Shown one piece after another: positions 1 through 9,772 of a stretch of 64,000 nt of DNA (within the stretch, counting starts at the first letter, position 1; every line of letters begins with the position of its first letter). The translations under genes were made by a program, and so were the position numbers. The stretch comes from Bombyx mori (lineage: Eukaryota > Arthropoda > Insecta > Lepidoptera > Bombycidae). The DNA lies in NCBI RefSeq assembly GCF_030269925.1, contig NC_085108.1:6758001-6822000 (forward strand), read 5' to 3'. The notes beneath the pieces are model-generated. The model did not search any database. It was not told the DNA's origin and saw only the letters and a program-made list of their open reading frames with translations.

Positions 1-214
1 TTTTATACGTGGGAATTGTGTATTATTTTATGAATGTATACTGCGTTCCTATGTGACATTAATGTGCTGTGTGTGTTTGGTATACTCTTCGGTTGACTGG
101 TATATAGCAATTTATTTTATAAATTGAGCAGTAGTAGTTCTATTTTTCCAACTGGAAAGGCAAAGGCGTCATACCATACATCCTAATCTTTTATTATACA
201 TATTTTTTTTATAA

Positions 215-663
215 AAAATGATAATATGAAGTGAAATGAAATGAAGTTGACTAAGTTGGAACAATATTCAATTAATATGAAATTAAATGCGGTGAGATGA
301 TATGGGATGAAATATGATCTCAGTAAAATGGTGATTATTTACTGTGACTTTTTCAGTGGACGTTTTGGAGGTTCCCGAGAAGATACGTCCATAGACTTTG
401 TTTCATTTTACCACATTTGTGCACTATCACAGATACTAAACAGTTAATAAAACACCGTTATTACACATTTAAGCCTGAAGAAGCACTAAATAGAAAGCTC
501 TTAGCGATAAGACCGCCAATTGTACTTTTTTGTGTTTAATGTATCGCACTGTTTATTTGTTTTTTGGTGTACAATAAAGAATACTCTCTCTCTCTCTCTC
601 TCTCTAAATAGACATAATAAAATCATTCACACAACTTCACTCCTCACGTTCCCGCCAAAAAGT
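215..663 (+). repeat. repeat Q, copy 1
   Basis: Interspersed repeat that begins near a GAAATGAAATGAAG stretch, passes through a CTCAGTAAAATGGTGAT segment and ends at a CGTTCCCGCCAAAA end. The same sequence recurs at 52428-52990 (plus), 57680-57890 (minus) and, broken, at 20401-21235. It is interrupted at 494-603 by a LINE tail. No coding capacity or terminal inverted repeat was seen, so the class is unknown. Confidence 0.6.
494..603 (+). mobile_element. LINE-epsilon 3' end ending in (CT)n
   Basis: A 110-bp 3' end of a non-LTR retrotransposon. It has a GCGATAAGACCGCC segment, an AATAAA signal and a (TC)n tail instead of poly-A. It is flanked by the 8-bp direct repeat CTAAATAG (486-493 and 604-611), which marks a target-primed insertion into repeat Q. 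A minus-strand copy with a (GA)n tail is at 60704-60860. Confidence 0.7.
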
Positions 664-1262
664 CGTTTTAGGTTAATATTGTTTTCTTAATTCAAAATTT
701 ATAATCTGTGATCCAAGCAAATGAATCCATGGCTAATATCCTCTCGTAAAACTCATAGTGTGAGAGAATAAATCAACACTGGAAATGCTAATTTCATTAG
801 AACCAGAATAACGAGTAGCAACATAATTAGTCAAGAAGTAAATCAAACAAAGTCTTCGTAATGCAACTGGTTTTCTCAAAAATTTCTTTAAAATCTATAC
901 ATAAATTTATGATCTGTCGAATTCGTGTTAATTTAGTGAAGGCGTTAGTTAGAGCCAAATCTGTTCTGTGAACACACCGCGATTAAGAATGATATGCAAT
1001 TTCGTCAACTATTTTTGTGCCAGCAGAACTATCTACCAGGTTCCCGTGCTTTAGGGGGGATACATCGGTGTCATTGGCTGATGATGGTATTCTCAGAATA
1101 AACCCTATCTGTTTCAAATTTATCCTTTTTATTTATTTAATATAGTAATTGTTTCAAGATTACTTTCAAACTAGTACCTCTGTATACATTTTTTAGGGAT
1201 TTTATGACCTGGTAACTAAGACCTTTAGGTCAAGTCTTATTTTAATTTTAATGAAAACTTTT
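664..1262. other. AT-rich sequence, nothing recognised
   Basis: No open frame, repeat family or RNA gene was recognised. The stretch around 950-1100 is less AT-rich and looks like unique DNA. Confidence 0.4.
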
Positions 1263-1435
1263 TTTATATGAAAAACGATATTATGAAATGAAATGAAGTT
1301 GATTAATATGAAACATGGCATGAAATGAAAACGAAATGAGATGAGACTCTATACATTTAATTAGATACCTATATAGATTAAATACCCAGATAAAGAGCAA
1401 ACTAATCTGTTCATCACACAAATGTTGGGGGGAAC
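1263..1435. repeat. repeat Q fragment (+) next to SINE-2 fragment (-)
   Basis: 1263-1345 matches the GAAATGAAGTTGAT part of repeat Q. 1355-1435 matches the complement of the SINE-2 body: the block around CCCAGATAAAGAGCAAAC corresponds to GTTTGCTCTTTGTCTGGG at 32260. Both are truncated. Confidence 0.5.
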
Positions 1436-2254
1436 GCACAATCCTCACGAAAACACACAAGACTAGAGCGCCATTCAGACCTTGAATATCAGAAGTTTCT
1501 AACAAGGAATTTGTTTGAAAAAACAACTATTTATATAAACGATGTGTAGTACAACGGGTTTCCCTTCAAACAGAAATACATTTTGCGGCCGATATCGGCA
1601 CTAGCCTACAATTATGCCCGACTAACCGCTAAATACCAGTTGGCGATCGGAGTAAGCTGGTGGGCTATTCAGGAAGCACGCGTGCCCATTCTCCGTTGAG
1701 CCTCAAACCCCTGCACTTGTAGTATGACTTTGGGGCTCAAATGACACACACTAATTATCGAATAGTTGCACGTTCTTAGGAGCCTTGTGCTACGAACCAC
1801 ATCGAAAAAATAAAATAAAAACAATCATGTTAAATACTTTCGAATAATCCGTATGCTAATTTTATTATTCACGACAAGTAATAAATTTATTTTTATAGCT
1901 TCATTAAGGACGTATAAGCATTATAACCAATTATAACGTATTTCAGAACGGCCATCTTTGTTTTTTTGACAGTTTAGTTTGTATGATATATTTTTTTTAT
2001 TTCGACTTTTTTAACACGCTTCAATTGTTCGGTATGCCTGTATTATTTATTTGTCTGTAACGGAATCTTTGAAAGACATTTCCACCGACTCCAAGACGAC
2101 CAATGAACTTGACAATTCGCGCGCGCGTCAAGAACCATTGTCGATACAATAATATTATAACTTGGCTCTAATAATATCTTCACACGTGTCAACAGAAAAA
2201 AGGAAATTAATGTTTCCTTCGACTTGCTGTTTAAGTTTTCTGTTTTAATTCGAC
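1436..2254. other. no gene seen
   Basis: Mixed unique-looking DNA. 1560-1740 is moderately GC-rich but no frame stays open. A short (CG)n run lies near 2118. No family was recognised. Confidence 0.4.
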
Positions 2255-2680
2255 ACTAGCTTTTGCCCGCGACTTCGTCCGCGTGGAATAGTTCACAAAT
2301 AATGCTTTATTTTAGAACAAATTTGGTTAGCATAAAAAACGTTATAGTGAGCCAACCTTAACATATAGACATATGCTGTCGCGGACTTTTTTTTAGATCT
2401 TTTAAAGGGGAACAATTCTGTCATACATTATTTCAGCGAAACTTTAATTGTTTCTGCAGCGCACACAGCGGAAGCTCTCAAAGGGGAAAAATACCCCGAT
2501 TTTGAAACGTTCTTTATTGGTGTTCCGCTTGTATCAGTCTTAGCGTGATGTTATAGCCTATAGCCTTCCTCGATAAATGGGCTATCTAACACTGAAAGAA
2601 TTTTCCAAATCGGACCAGTACTTCCTGAGATTAGCGCGTTCAAGCAAACAAACTCTTCAGCTTTATTATATTAGTATAGA
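2255..2680 (-). mobile_element. non-autonomous Helitron, type A
   Basis: Read on the minus strand it starts TCTATACTAATATAATAAAG and ends with GGGCAAAAGCTAGT, the 5' TC and 3' CTAGT termini expected of Helitrons. It has no Rep/helicase coding capacity. The same termini are at 62602-62921 and 38731-39000. The family resembles the short lepidopteran Helitrons called Lep1; the name is from memory. Confidence 0.75.
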
Positions 2681-2922
2681 TTTACGTGATTTTTTTAATG
2701 CGTACTTTGATTAAAGTTTATATCGTGTTCTCTTTCTCTCATTCCTTTTTTTTTCTTTTAGGTGCCTCTCCCGCGCCTTTTAAGGAAGAACACATTGCCG
2801 GAGTACGACTATTATTTTATGACGTACACAATGAAAGCAGTTAGGACAATGGTACTAAGCTATTCGATGTACCTAATGTACTATACATTATTAGTATACA
2901 TACATAGTACATAGTAGTAATT

Positions 2923-3167
2923 ACTGGTGGTAGGACTTCTTGTGAGTCCGCGCGGGTACGTAACACCATCCTGCCTATTTCTGCCGTGAAGCAGTAATGC
3001 GTTTCGGTTTGAAGGGCGGGACAAGCGTTGTAACTGTACTGAGACCTTAGAACTTATATCTCAAGGTGGGTGGCGCATTTACGTCGTAGATGTCTACGGG
3101 CTCTGGTAACCACTTAACACTAGGTGGGCTGTGAGCTCGTCCACCCATTTAAGCAATAAAAAAAAAC
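2923..3167 (+). mobile_element. Bm1 SINE, 5'-truncated
   Basis: Bm1 body from ACTGGTGGTAGGAC to AAGCAATAAAAAAAAA, lacking the tRNA-like head. The conserved blocks GCAGTAATGCGTTTCGG and GGTGGGCTGTGAGCTCG are present. Ordinary truncated copy. Confidence 0.9.
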
Positions 3168-3258
3168 CATTAATATCAAATCCACAAACAAAATTAATGC
3201 AAATTCTAAATAAAAAATAAAATTAACAAACCCTAATTCGACCGTCTTATTGAACAAA

Positions 3259-3475
3259 TCTATACTAATATTATAAAGAGGAAAGATTTGTTTGTTTGTT
3301 TATTTCGAATAGGCTCCGAAACTACTGGACCGATTTGAAAAATTCTTTTTCCATTAGAAGCCGACATTGTCCCTGATGAACATAGGCTACTTTTTTTATT
3401 TTTTTTTAAATTTTTTTTTTTTGGTTTCATGTGTGTTTTAATGTTTCCGAAGCGAAGCGAGGGCGGGTCACTAGT
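3259..3475 (+). mobile_element. non-autonomous Helitron, type A'
   Basis: Starts TCTATACTAATATTATAAAG like type A. Its 3' end is different: GTTTCCGAAGCGAAGCGAGG and then CTAGT at 3471-3475. An inverse copy lies at 35522-35735. Confidence 0.75.
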
Positions 3476-3479
3476 TATT

Positions 3480-3729
3480 TATAATCTGATTCCTATTATA
3501 CCAACCAGTTGGCACCGGTAAAAACCGTCCAAATAATTCGAATACCGAATATAATTAATTCAATTAAACATTAACAATTATAAAGTTATTTATATAATTA
3601 ACTTAATCTATTTGGATCGCTGAATTAATTCCGTTACGGCATTTAATTAGTCATCAACGTGGAATATAATTAAAATTAGTAATTTGGAAGTATCTAGGAC
3701 TGATCGTAATGAAAATCGCAGATGTTCGT
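3480..3729. promoter_or_regulatory. AT-rich unique stretch with clustered TAATTA cores (candidate only)
   Basis: At least five ATTA/TAATTA-type homeodomain core sites fall between about 3545 and 3685, in DNA that matches none of the repeats here. High AT content makes chance clusters likely. It is offered only as a candidate regulatory stretch within the inv intron. Confidence 0.2.
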
Positions 3730-4042
3730 ATTTTTTTTTATTATTATTGCTTAAGTCGTTACTGGAGCCCATAGATATCTAAAACGTAAATGCGTCAACC
3801 ACCTTGAGATATAAGTTCTAAGGTCTCAGTATAGTTACAAAGGCATTACTGCTTTACGGCAGAAATAGGCGGGTTGTACCTACCCGTGCAGACTCACAAG
3901 AGTTCCTACCACCAGTAGCTCATATCTCAAAGTGGGTGGTGGCATTTACGTTGTAGATGTCTATAGATAGATAGATGTAGATATTTAAAACTAGGTGGGC
4001 CGTGAGCTCGTCCACCTGTTTAAGCAATAAAAAAAAAAAAAA
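3730..4042. repeat. Bm1 inverted pair (foldback)
   Basis: A minus-strand Bm1 3' part (3730-3914) ends at CCACCAGTA and is directly followed by a plus-strand Bm1 3' part (about 3915-4042), so the outer 120 bp on each side are complementary. A transcript across it could fold into a long hairpin. Confidence 0.75.
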
Positions 4043-4349
4043 CTATTGTTAATCATATGAACATTTAAATGCAGCTTCGAACCTCCAGAATAAGTAGAGG
4101 CATTCAAATATATGGACCGTGATGACCATTTAAACCCAGGCGGGCTGCGAGCTCGATTACATTAGCAGGCAAAAATAATAACTCAAATCGTTTAAGCCAA
4201 TAAAATGTCAATAAGACATACTTGTTGAATGTCATATATGTCACTGTCAACAAAAGACATTTCCGTCACAGATTCCAACAAAAACCACAGACTATAGAAG
4301 AATCAGCAAAACAAACTCAGCGGCCAGTAATACTAGTAACTACCGGTAC
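4043..4349. other. nothing recognised
   Basis: Unique-looking DNA with a weak Bm1-like tail block near 4139-4160 and no frame. Confidence 0.3.
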
Positions 4350-4805
4350 TTTTTTTATTTGATTATTGCTTAGGGCTTAGATGGATGGACGAGCTCACAG
4401 CCCACCTGATGTTAAGTGGTTACTGGAACCCATAGACATCTACAACGTAAATGCGCCCGCCACCCACCTCGAGATATAAATTCTAAGGTCTCAGTATAGT
4501 TACAATGGCTGCACCACCCTTCGAACCGAAATGCATTACTGCTTCACGGCGGAAATAGGGGGGGTGATGGTACCTACCCGTGCGGACTCCCAAGAGGTCC
4601 TAACACCAGTGATTACACAAATTATAATTTTACTGGTTTGTTTTTTATTACACGATGTTATTCCTTCAGTGTGGACGTCAATCGTGAACATTTGCTGAGT
4701 ACATATTTCATTAGAAAAATTAATACCCGCCTGCGGGATTCGAACACCGGTGCATCGCTACATACGAATGCACTGGACGTTTTATCCTTTAGGCCACGAC
4801 GACTT
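4350..4805 (-). mobile_element. Bm1 SINE, near full length
   Basis: Minus-strand copy from the poly-A (as T at 4350) to the tRNA-like head ending at GTCGTCGTGG. Its pol III box B (GTTCGAATCC on the minus strand) is intact and box A (TGGCCTAAAGGATAA) is present. Downstream of the head it carries the usual block around ATGTTATTCC. Confidence 0.9.
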
Positions 4806-5236
4806 TCAACTTCTGAGGTCTGTGGCGTTATTTTTTGGATGCGGCAAAAAACTCAGCACTCAACTGTGCGTTTGCATTGAGATCAATTTGGACACGTGAA
4901 CTGACAGACAATTTCAAATATCTAATTTGTTATAGAATTCGAAAATCTTATTTGTGAGTAGACAAATATAGCTATTAGCTATGTCTATTCGGGTAAAGTG
5001 AATAATAGCAAAACATGCAGGCATAGGTTGATAGGATTGGTCGCGGTCCGAGGGTCTTTCTACTTTCATCAGGACGGGGTGAGGTTACAGCTTCCCGAGC
5101 GCCTCCAAAGACGACCTAACCGCTCAAGTGTGGCTGCTTCCCGAAGGCATCTACTACCGGACTACTTCTTCAGTTCTAAGTCTCAATAGCTACCGTGCCT
5201 TTGAAACCGATTTAAATTAGTGTTTCTTTTATTTTC
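4806..5236. other. no gene seen
   Basis: 5020-5190 is relatively GC-rich and may be decayed retroelement sequence. I recognise no protein in any frame. Confidence 0.3.
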
Positions 5237-5480
5237 GTACCTATGCTGATAGCCTTGAGAGGCTATTCCAGCTTCTCATTGACGTGTAGGTAAGCTCACG
5301 GAGCTCAAACCGGGAGTGTTACTAACACTGGCCCTCGCAAGAGCAGTGCTTCGCGGAATCTATCACCGGATTAGAAACGCGATCCACTGAGAAAGTCCGG
5401 CGAGATGCTCAGTGGTCTATATCTATGGGTTAATTTACTCGTCGAGCCGTTCGTCCCAAGCGACGGGTTCGGCGAGGACG
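5237..5480 (+). repeat. repeat P (poly-A interspersed repeat)
   Basis: One of about twelve copies in the window of a retroposed repeat. It begins near CTGATAGCCTTGAGAGGC, contains GAGCTCAAAC, GCAAGAGCAGTGCTTCGC and CCACTGAGAA, and the longest copies end in GATCGGGAGGATCCG, a GTAATGACGTG block and poly-A. It is probably the 3' end of a LINE (BMC1/L1Bm is a guess). The minus strand of several copies shows the same long reading frame, which reflects shared sequence rather than a gene. Confidence 0.65.
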
Positions 5481-5849
5481 GTAACCGGTATTAGTGTTTC
5501 GCGACAGAATCAGGCCGGGCTTTACCTAACCGGGCGGGCTCAAACAACGCGTTACTTCCAGTTAAGTTTAACTGTACCGGGTTGTTCCTTTATCATGCCC
5601 GTTCTGAGCACGCATTAGGTATTCCCCGAACGCAGTCCCGTCTCGCTCGCTACGAGAGCACACTCAAATCCGCTGACGTGCCACGTTTCTCCGGGAGAAA
5701 GTGCCAAAGTTAGGTACGTACAACAATATAGCCTAATTTGTAGTGCGTACAAACAGATGTGGTACCGAGAGCAGGGTGGTCCGACCACCCAGTTCGCGCG
5801 GCCCGCAGTGGAGACGACAATCGTATTACAAAAATCGTATTATAAAAAA
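5481..5849. other. possible continuation of repeat P
   Basis: GC-richer sequence (around CCGGGCGGGCTC and TCTCGCTCGCTACG) continues from the repeat P copy but is not shared with the other copies. No gene seen. Confidence 0.3.
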
Positions 5850-6304
5850 GTCGTCGTGGCCTAAAGGATAAGACGTCCGGTGCATTCGTGTGTAGCGATG
5901 CACCGGTGTTGGAATCCCGCAGGCGGGTACCAATTTTTCTAATGAAATACGTACTCAACAAATGTTCACGATTGACTTCCACGGTGAAGGAATAACATCG
6001 TGTAATAAAAATGAAACCCACAAAATTATAATTTGCGTAATCACTGGTGGTAGGACCTCTTGGGAGTCCGCACGGGTAGGTACCACCACCCCACCTATTT
6101 CCGCCGTGAAGCAGCAATGCGTTTCGGTTCGAAGGGTGAGGTAGCCGTTGTAACTATACTGAGTCCTTAGAACTTACATCTCAAGGTGGATGGCGTATTT
6201 ACGTGGTAGGTGTCTATGGGCTCCAGTAACCACTTAACACCAGGTTGGCTGTGAGCTCGTCCACCCATTTAAGCAATAACAAAAAAAAAACAAAAAAAAA
6301 AAAC
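5850..6304 (+). mobile_element. Bm1 SINE, full length, box B mutated
   Basis: Full plus-strand copy from GTCGTCGTGGCCTAAAGG to a long A-rich tail. Box A is intact. Box B reads GTTGGAATCC where most copies read GTTCGAATCC, changing an invariant pol III position, so internal promoter activity is doubtful. Confidence 0.9.
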
Positions 6305-6590
6305 CTTTTGCTTAACATATTAAGCCTTTGAATGTGTCGATTAGCGGTGGGGGGTTTTGTGTACATGTGCCTTCCGATTTGAAGGGTAGGGCCTCCATTC
6401 AGTACCACTATTGACACAACCTCCTACACCTCCACTTACACTAGTACCACCTCATCAAAAATAATCCTTTTGCATCCATAATACATATTAGGCTGTGTTT
6501 GAGTTTGTTGAATAGTAGTGGGGGTTTTATGTACATATGCCTTCTGATTTGAGGGGTGGGACCGCCGTTTAGTACCAAGGTTGAGAGTCT
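6304..6590. repeat. diverged tandem duplication, period about 162 bp
   Basis: Two similar units start at CCTTTTGC (6304 and 6466). Both go through a GTGGGGGTTTT-like block, a TGTACATRTGCCTTC block, a GATTTGA block and CAGTACCA or TAGTACCA. They lie directly against the Bm1 A-rich tail. No coding function seen. Confidence 0.6.
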
Positions 6591-7500
6591 CACGTCCTCG
6601 TGATGATGGCAATCACACCTTGATGTTACAATGAAGAACTGGTTCACTTATAAAGACAATAAAATGTATATATTTTTTTATGTTTATGTGTTTTTGAAAG
6701 GTAATTCCGTACACTTCCAACCATTTTAATTGAAATAAAAATACGCGCTTTTATTTCGGACTTAGAGCGAAAAAAGTAATTGCAGACAACACCATAATCA
6801 TAAAAACACCTATTTTATTTTGTAGAAATATTTGTTGGTGTCAAATTTTAGAAAGGAACTTAATAATAATCGCGTCGTTTTTTAAGATCTTGTTTTAATG
6901 TAGCACGTAAAAAAATATTAGACATTATTGACCTTTATTATCTTAGCCAGCCTATGTCACACACGTATGCTGCCATTGATATTATTATATGTTGATAACG
7001 GGCTGCGGACACTGGACTGCATAACTGTAAACCCGAACAGAAAATTTATGAGAAAAAAATATAGTTCTATCAGCGTCTCCATAGATTTATTTTTCGTCCG
7101 CGTACACTCATGTCACCAAAACATTTCAAGCTCCACTGACTGCGGAGTCGTTGTACACGACCCAATCAAAACTGAACCTTATATCTAACTAACACAAGTC
7201 TTTCGATCGCTTTTTTAAATCGTGTAATTTATTAGTAAATTTCCTTTAAAGGAAATTAGTTTTTATTAGTATCAGGACGTAAAGCCGTTATTCTTTTGCT
7301 CGTTTAAGGCAGTATTTTAAGGTGCGGTCAAGCCGACTTCATTTGTCACACGATCGATCTTTTATTTGGCGTGGGAAATTAAAATATACTAAAAAGAACT
7401 GACTAGTTTTTAGTACTAACTCGAAATAGGTAATAGATGAATAATATCTGACGATAAAATACTTACTGTTACCTTACCTTACAGACACGACCCGCGTATC
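6591..7500. other. no gene; 20-bp perfect palindrome inside
   Basis: Unique-looking AT-rich DNA. AATTTCCTTTAAAGGAAATT at 7238-7257 is a perfect palindrome. The short open frames have no recognisable protein features. Confidence 0.4.
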
Positions 7501-7769
7501 GCGGTAAAGGAATAACATCGTGTAATAACTGGTGGTAGGACCTCTTGTGAGTCCGCACGGGTAGGTGCCACCACGCCGCCTATTTCAACCGTGAAGCAGC
7601 AATGCGTTTCGGTTTGAAGGGCGGGGCAGCCGTTGTATGCTGAGACCTTAGAACTCATATCTCACGGTGGGTGGCGGTATTTACGCTGTAAATGTCTATG
7701 GGCTCCAGTCACCACTTAACACCAGGTAGGCTGTGAGCTGGTCCACCTATCTAAGCAATAAAAAAAAAT
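7501..7769 (+). mobile_element. Bm1 SINE, 5'-truncated with internal deletion
   Basis: Starts at GGTAAAGGAATAACATCGTG, skips about 35 bp of the usual spacer, then continues ACTGGTGGTAGG to AAGCAATAAAAAAAA. Confidence 0.9.
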
Positions 7770-7986
7770 TAAAAATCAAATCTAGTCTAGGGCATTGTTT
7801 TAACGAAAAAAGATGCGAGTCTGCCTTGTGGTGGTGAAGTGGATAGCGTTGCTGACCTGTGCAGGTAATTTTTTGATATACCTTCATTGGCGTGTTTAAA
7901 AATGTCAAGAAATTGTCTAAATCCATCTAGTATTATAACTTCTAGTCACTACGAACATATCTTTTCTAGAATTTTCATGTGTAAAA

Positions 7987-8036
7987 ACGGTTGCCTGACA
8001 GAGATCGCTTTTAGCGATAAAATCGCGTTTTGGTCA
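7987..8036 (+). mobile_element. LINE-epsilon fragment
   Basis: About 50 bp matching the GGTTGCCTGACAGAGATCGC region seen in minus orientation at 60804-60860. Truncated at both ends. Confidence 0.45.
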
Positions 8037-8043
8037 AATCAAC

Positions 8044-8290
8044 TTTTTTTTTTATTGCTCAGGTTGGTGGACGAGCTCACAGGCCACCTGGTATTAAGTG
8101 GTTACTGGAGCCCATGGACATCTACAACGTAAATGCGCCACCCACCTTGAGATATAAGTTCTAAGATCTCAGTATAGTTACAACGGCTGCTCCACCCTTC
8201 AAAACGAAACGCATTACTGCTTCACGGCAGAAATAGGCAGGGTGGTGGTACCTACCCGCGCGGACTTACAAGAGGTCCTACCACCAGTAA
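8044..8290 (-). mobile_element. Bm1 SINE, 5'-truncated
   Basis: Minus-strand Bm1 body from oligo-T to CCTACCACCAGTA. Confidence 0.9.
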
Positions 8291-8400
8291 ACTTGCCTTC
8301 TTCTTCTTGCTTCGGTTTCCTCAATACTGAGGGTCGTGACCACCTCCTCGCAACAGGAGTTTATTACGGACCATTCCACACTATTTTCCTCAACTTGCCT
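8291..8400 (-). mobile_element. LINE-gamma 3' end fragment
   Basis: Shares CTTCTTCTTGCTTC, GGTCGTGACCACCTC and CCATTCCAC blocks with 21522-21620, where the same strand continues into reverse-transcriptase C-terminal coding sequence. This copy retains only the last part. Confidence 0.6.
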
Positions 8401-8564
8401 AATCGATTGAAATTGCCAATGAAAACTGTGTTTTAGTCTAAAATTAAGTATGCTTTCTCTCTCTTTCTCTATACCATACATTACTTTGGTTATAATTTCA
8501 ATGACACTCAAATTTTGGATAAAGCATTCACACATTTGCCGAAGAGTTTTTACTATTCGCTGGT

Positions 8565-8960
8565 AGTTTAAAAGGCTATTTCAGCTACGCCCGGGTAGGC
8601 GAGCTCACGGGTTCAACCTGAGAGAATTTGCTAACACCAGACCTAGCAAGAGCAGTGCTGCGCTGAATCTGTAACTATACTTGAGACCTTAGAAATTATA
8701 TCTCACGGTGGGTGGTGCATTTACGTCGTAGATGTCTATGGGCTCCAGTAAGCACTTAAAACCAGGTGGGACTATGAGCTCGTTCTACCTAAGCAATAAA
8801 AAAAAGCTATCCCCGGAATCGCGACCCACTGAGAAGATCCGGCGAGAAACTCAGCGGATTTTGTCTATGGGTTCGCTTGCTCATCGAACGAGGACAGTGG
8901 TCGGTGCTTGAAGAGTCTAAAGCCACCAAGAGTTGACCCGGGGGATTCGACTAAGCATGC
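8565..8960 (+). repeat. repeat P interrupted by Bm1
   Basis: Repeat P runs 8565-8669, is broken by a Bm1 tail at 8670-8804, then resumes with the GGAATCGCGACCCACTGAG block. The Bm1 piece is therefore younger than this repeat P copy. Confidence 0.65.
8670..8804 (+). mobile_element. Bm1 SINE 3' fragment nested in repeat P
   Basis: Contains TAACTATACTTGAGACC through AAGCAATAAAAAAAA. Heavily 5'-truncated and bounded on both sides by repeat P sequence. Confidence 0.8.
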
Positions 8961-9014
8961 TTTGGGCGACGGCGGCTTAGAGTTGCCCCGTCCGCGTCGC
9001 CTGGGTCGCATATG

Positions 9015-9262
9015 TTTTTTTTTTTTATTGCTTAGATGTATGGACGAGCTCACAGCCCACCTGGTGTTAAGTGGTTACTGGAGCCCATGGACATCTACAA
9101 CGTAAATGCGCCACCCACCTTGAGATATAAGTTCTAAGATCTCAGTATAGTTACAACGGCTGCTCCACCCTTGAAACCGAAACGCATTACTGCTTCACGG
9201 CAGAAATAGGCGGGGCGGTGGTAGCTACCCGTGCGGACTCACAAGAGGTCCTACCACCAGTA
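9015..9262 (-). mobile_element. Bm1 SINE, 5'-truncated
   Basis: Minus-strand body from a 12-base T run to CCTACCACCAGTA. It sits about 110 bp left of the BEL/Pao target site. Confidence 0.9.
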
Positions 9263-9374
9263 AGAGATGTCAATCCACCTGATATAAAGTGATTTCTAGG
9301 ATCCATAGAAGAAGCAAAATACATATTATTATATGTATTAAGCTCTAATGAACAAACACGTAAAAAAATAATTG

Positions 9375-9740
9375 TGTTCGATTCGAACCCAGCGACCTCG
9401 TGGCAGCCTAGGGCTACGGAAACCAGCACGAGGTGCGCGTCGAACATGTGCCGCGATTCGCGGCGCCGTATGTACTATTTTAACAAAATATCATGCAATC
9501 ACTCACCGGAACCGATGCCTTCGTCTTCTCACGCCGTATCACTTAGGGAGAAGGGTATGGGGCAGGAATGGATAAGGATTAGCGATGATACACAACTTTA
9601 GCGTAGACCGTCAATATACAGGTACCGTCCCGTTCGAGAAGCAAGACAAAGTGACAGATGTCAAATCGCGACGGCACCGTCAAATCGCGACCCGTGTTGC
9701 CGTGGTAAGAATTCAAAAACTAACGGATTGGTTTCGAACA
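9375..9740 (-). repeat. BEL/Pao 3' LTR
   Basis: 366 bp. On the minus strand it opens TGTTCGA and closes TCGAACA, a 7-bp terminal inverted repeat. It includes a GCCGCG/CGCGGC palindrome and a direct repeat of GTCAAATCGCGAC. No difference from the 5' LTR was seen. Confidence 0.92.
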
Positions 9741-9772
9741 GTCACCCGCCCGGACAGGTCCCCTACCTGTCC
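9741..9772 (-). other. BEL/Pao pol stop-to-LTR spacer with polypurine tract
   Basis: Between the pol stop and the 3' LTR the minus strand carries GGTAGGGGACC and GGGCGGGTGAC. The latter abuts the LTR and is the likely plus-strand primer, with a few pyrimidine interruptions. Confidence 0.5.

Noticed and set aside
584..606. CRISPR-like or satellite array
   Set aside because: It is a simple (TC)n run forming the tail of a LINE insertion; no spaced repeats occur anywhere in the window.
5850..5940. tRNA gene in the Bm1 head
   Set aside because: The tRNA-like part is the normal SINE head, followed by the Bm1 body and A tail.
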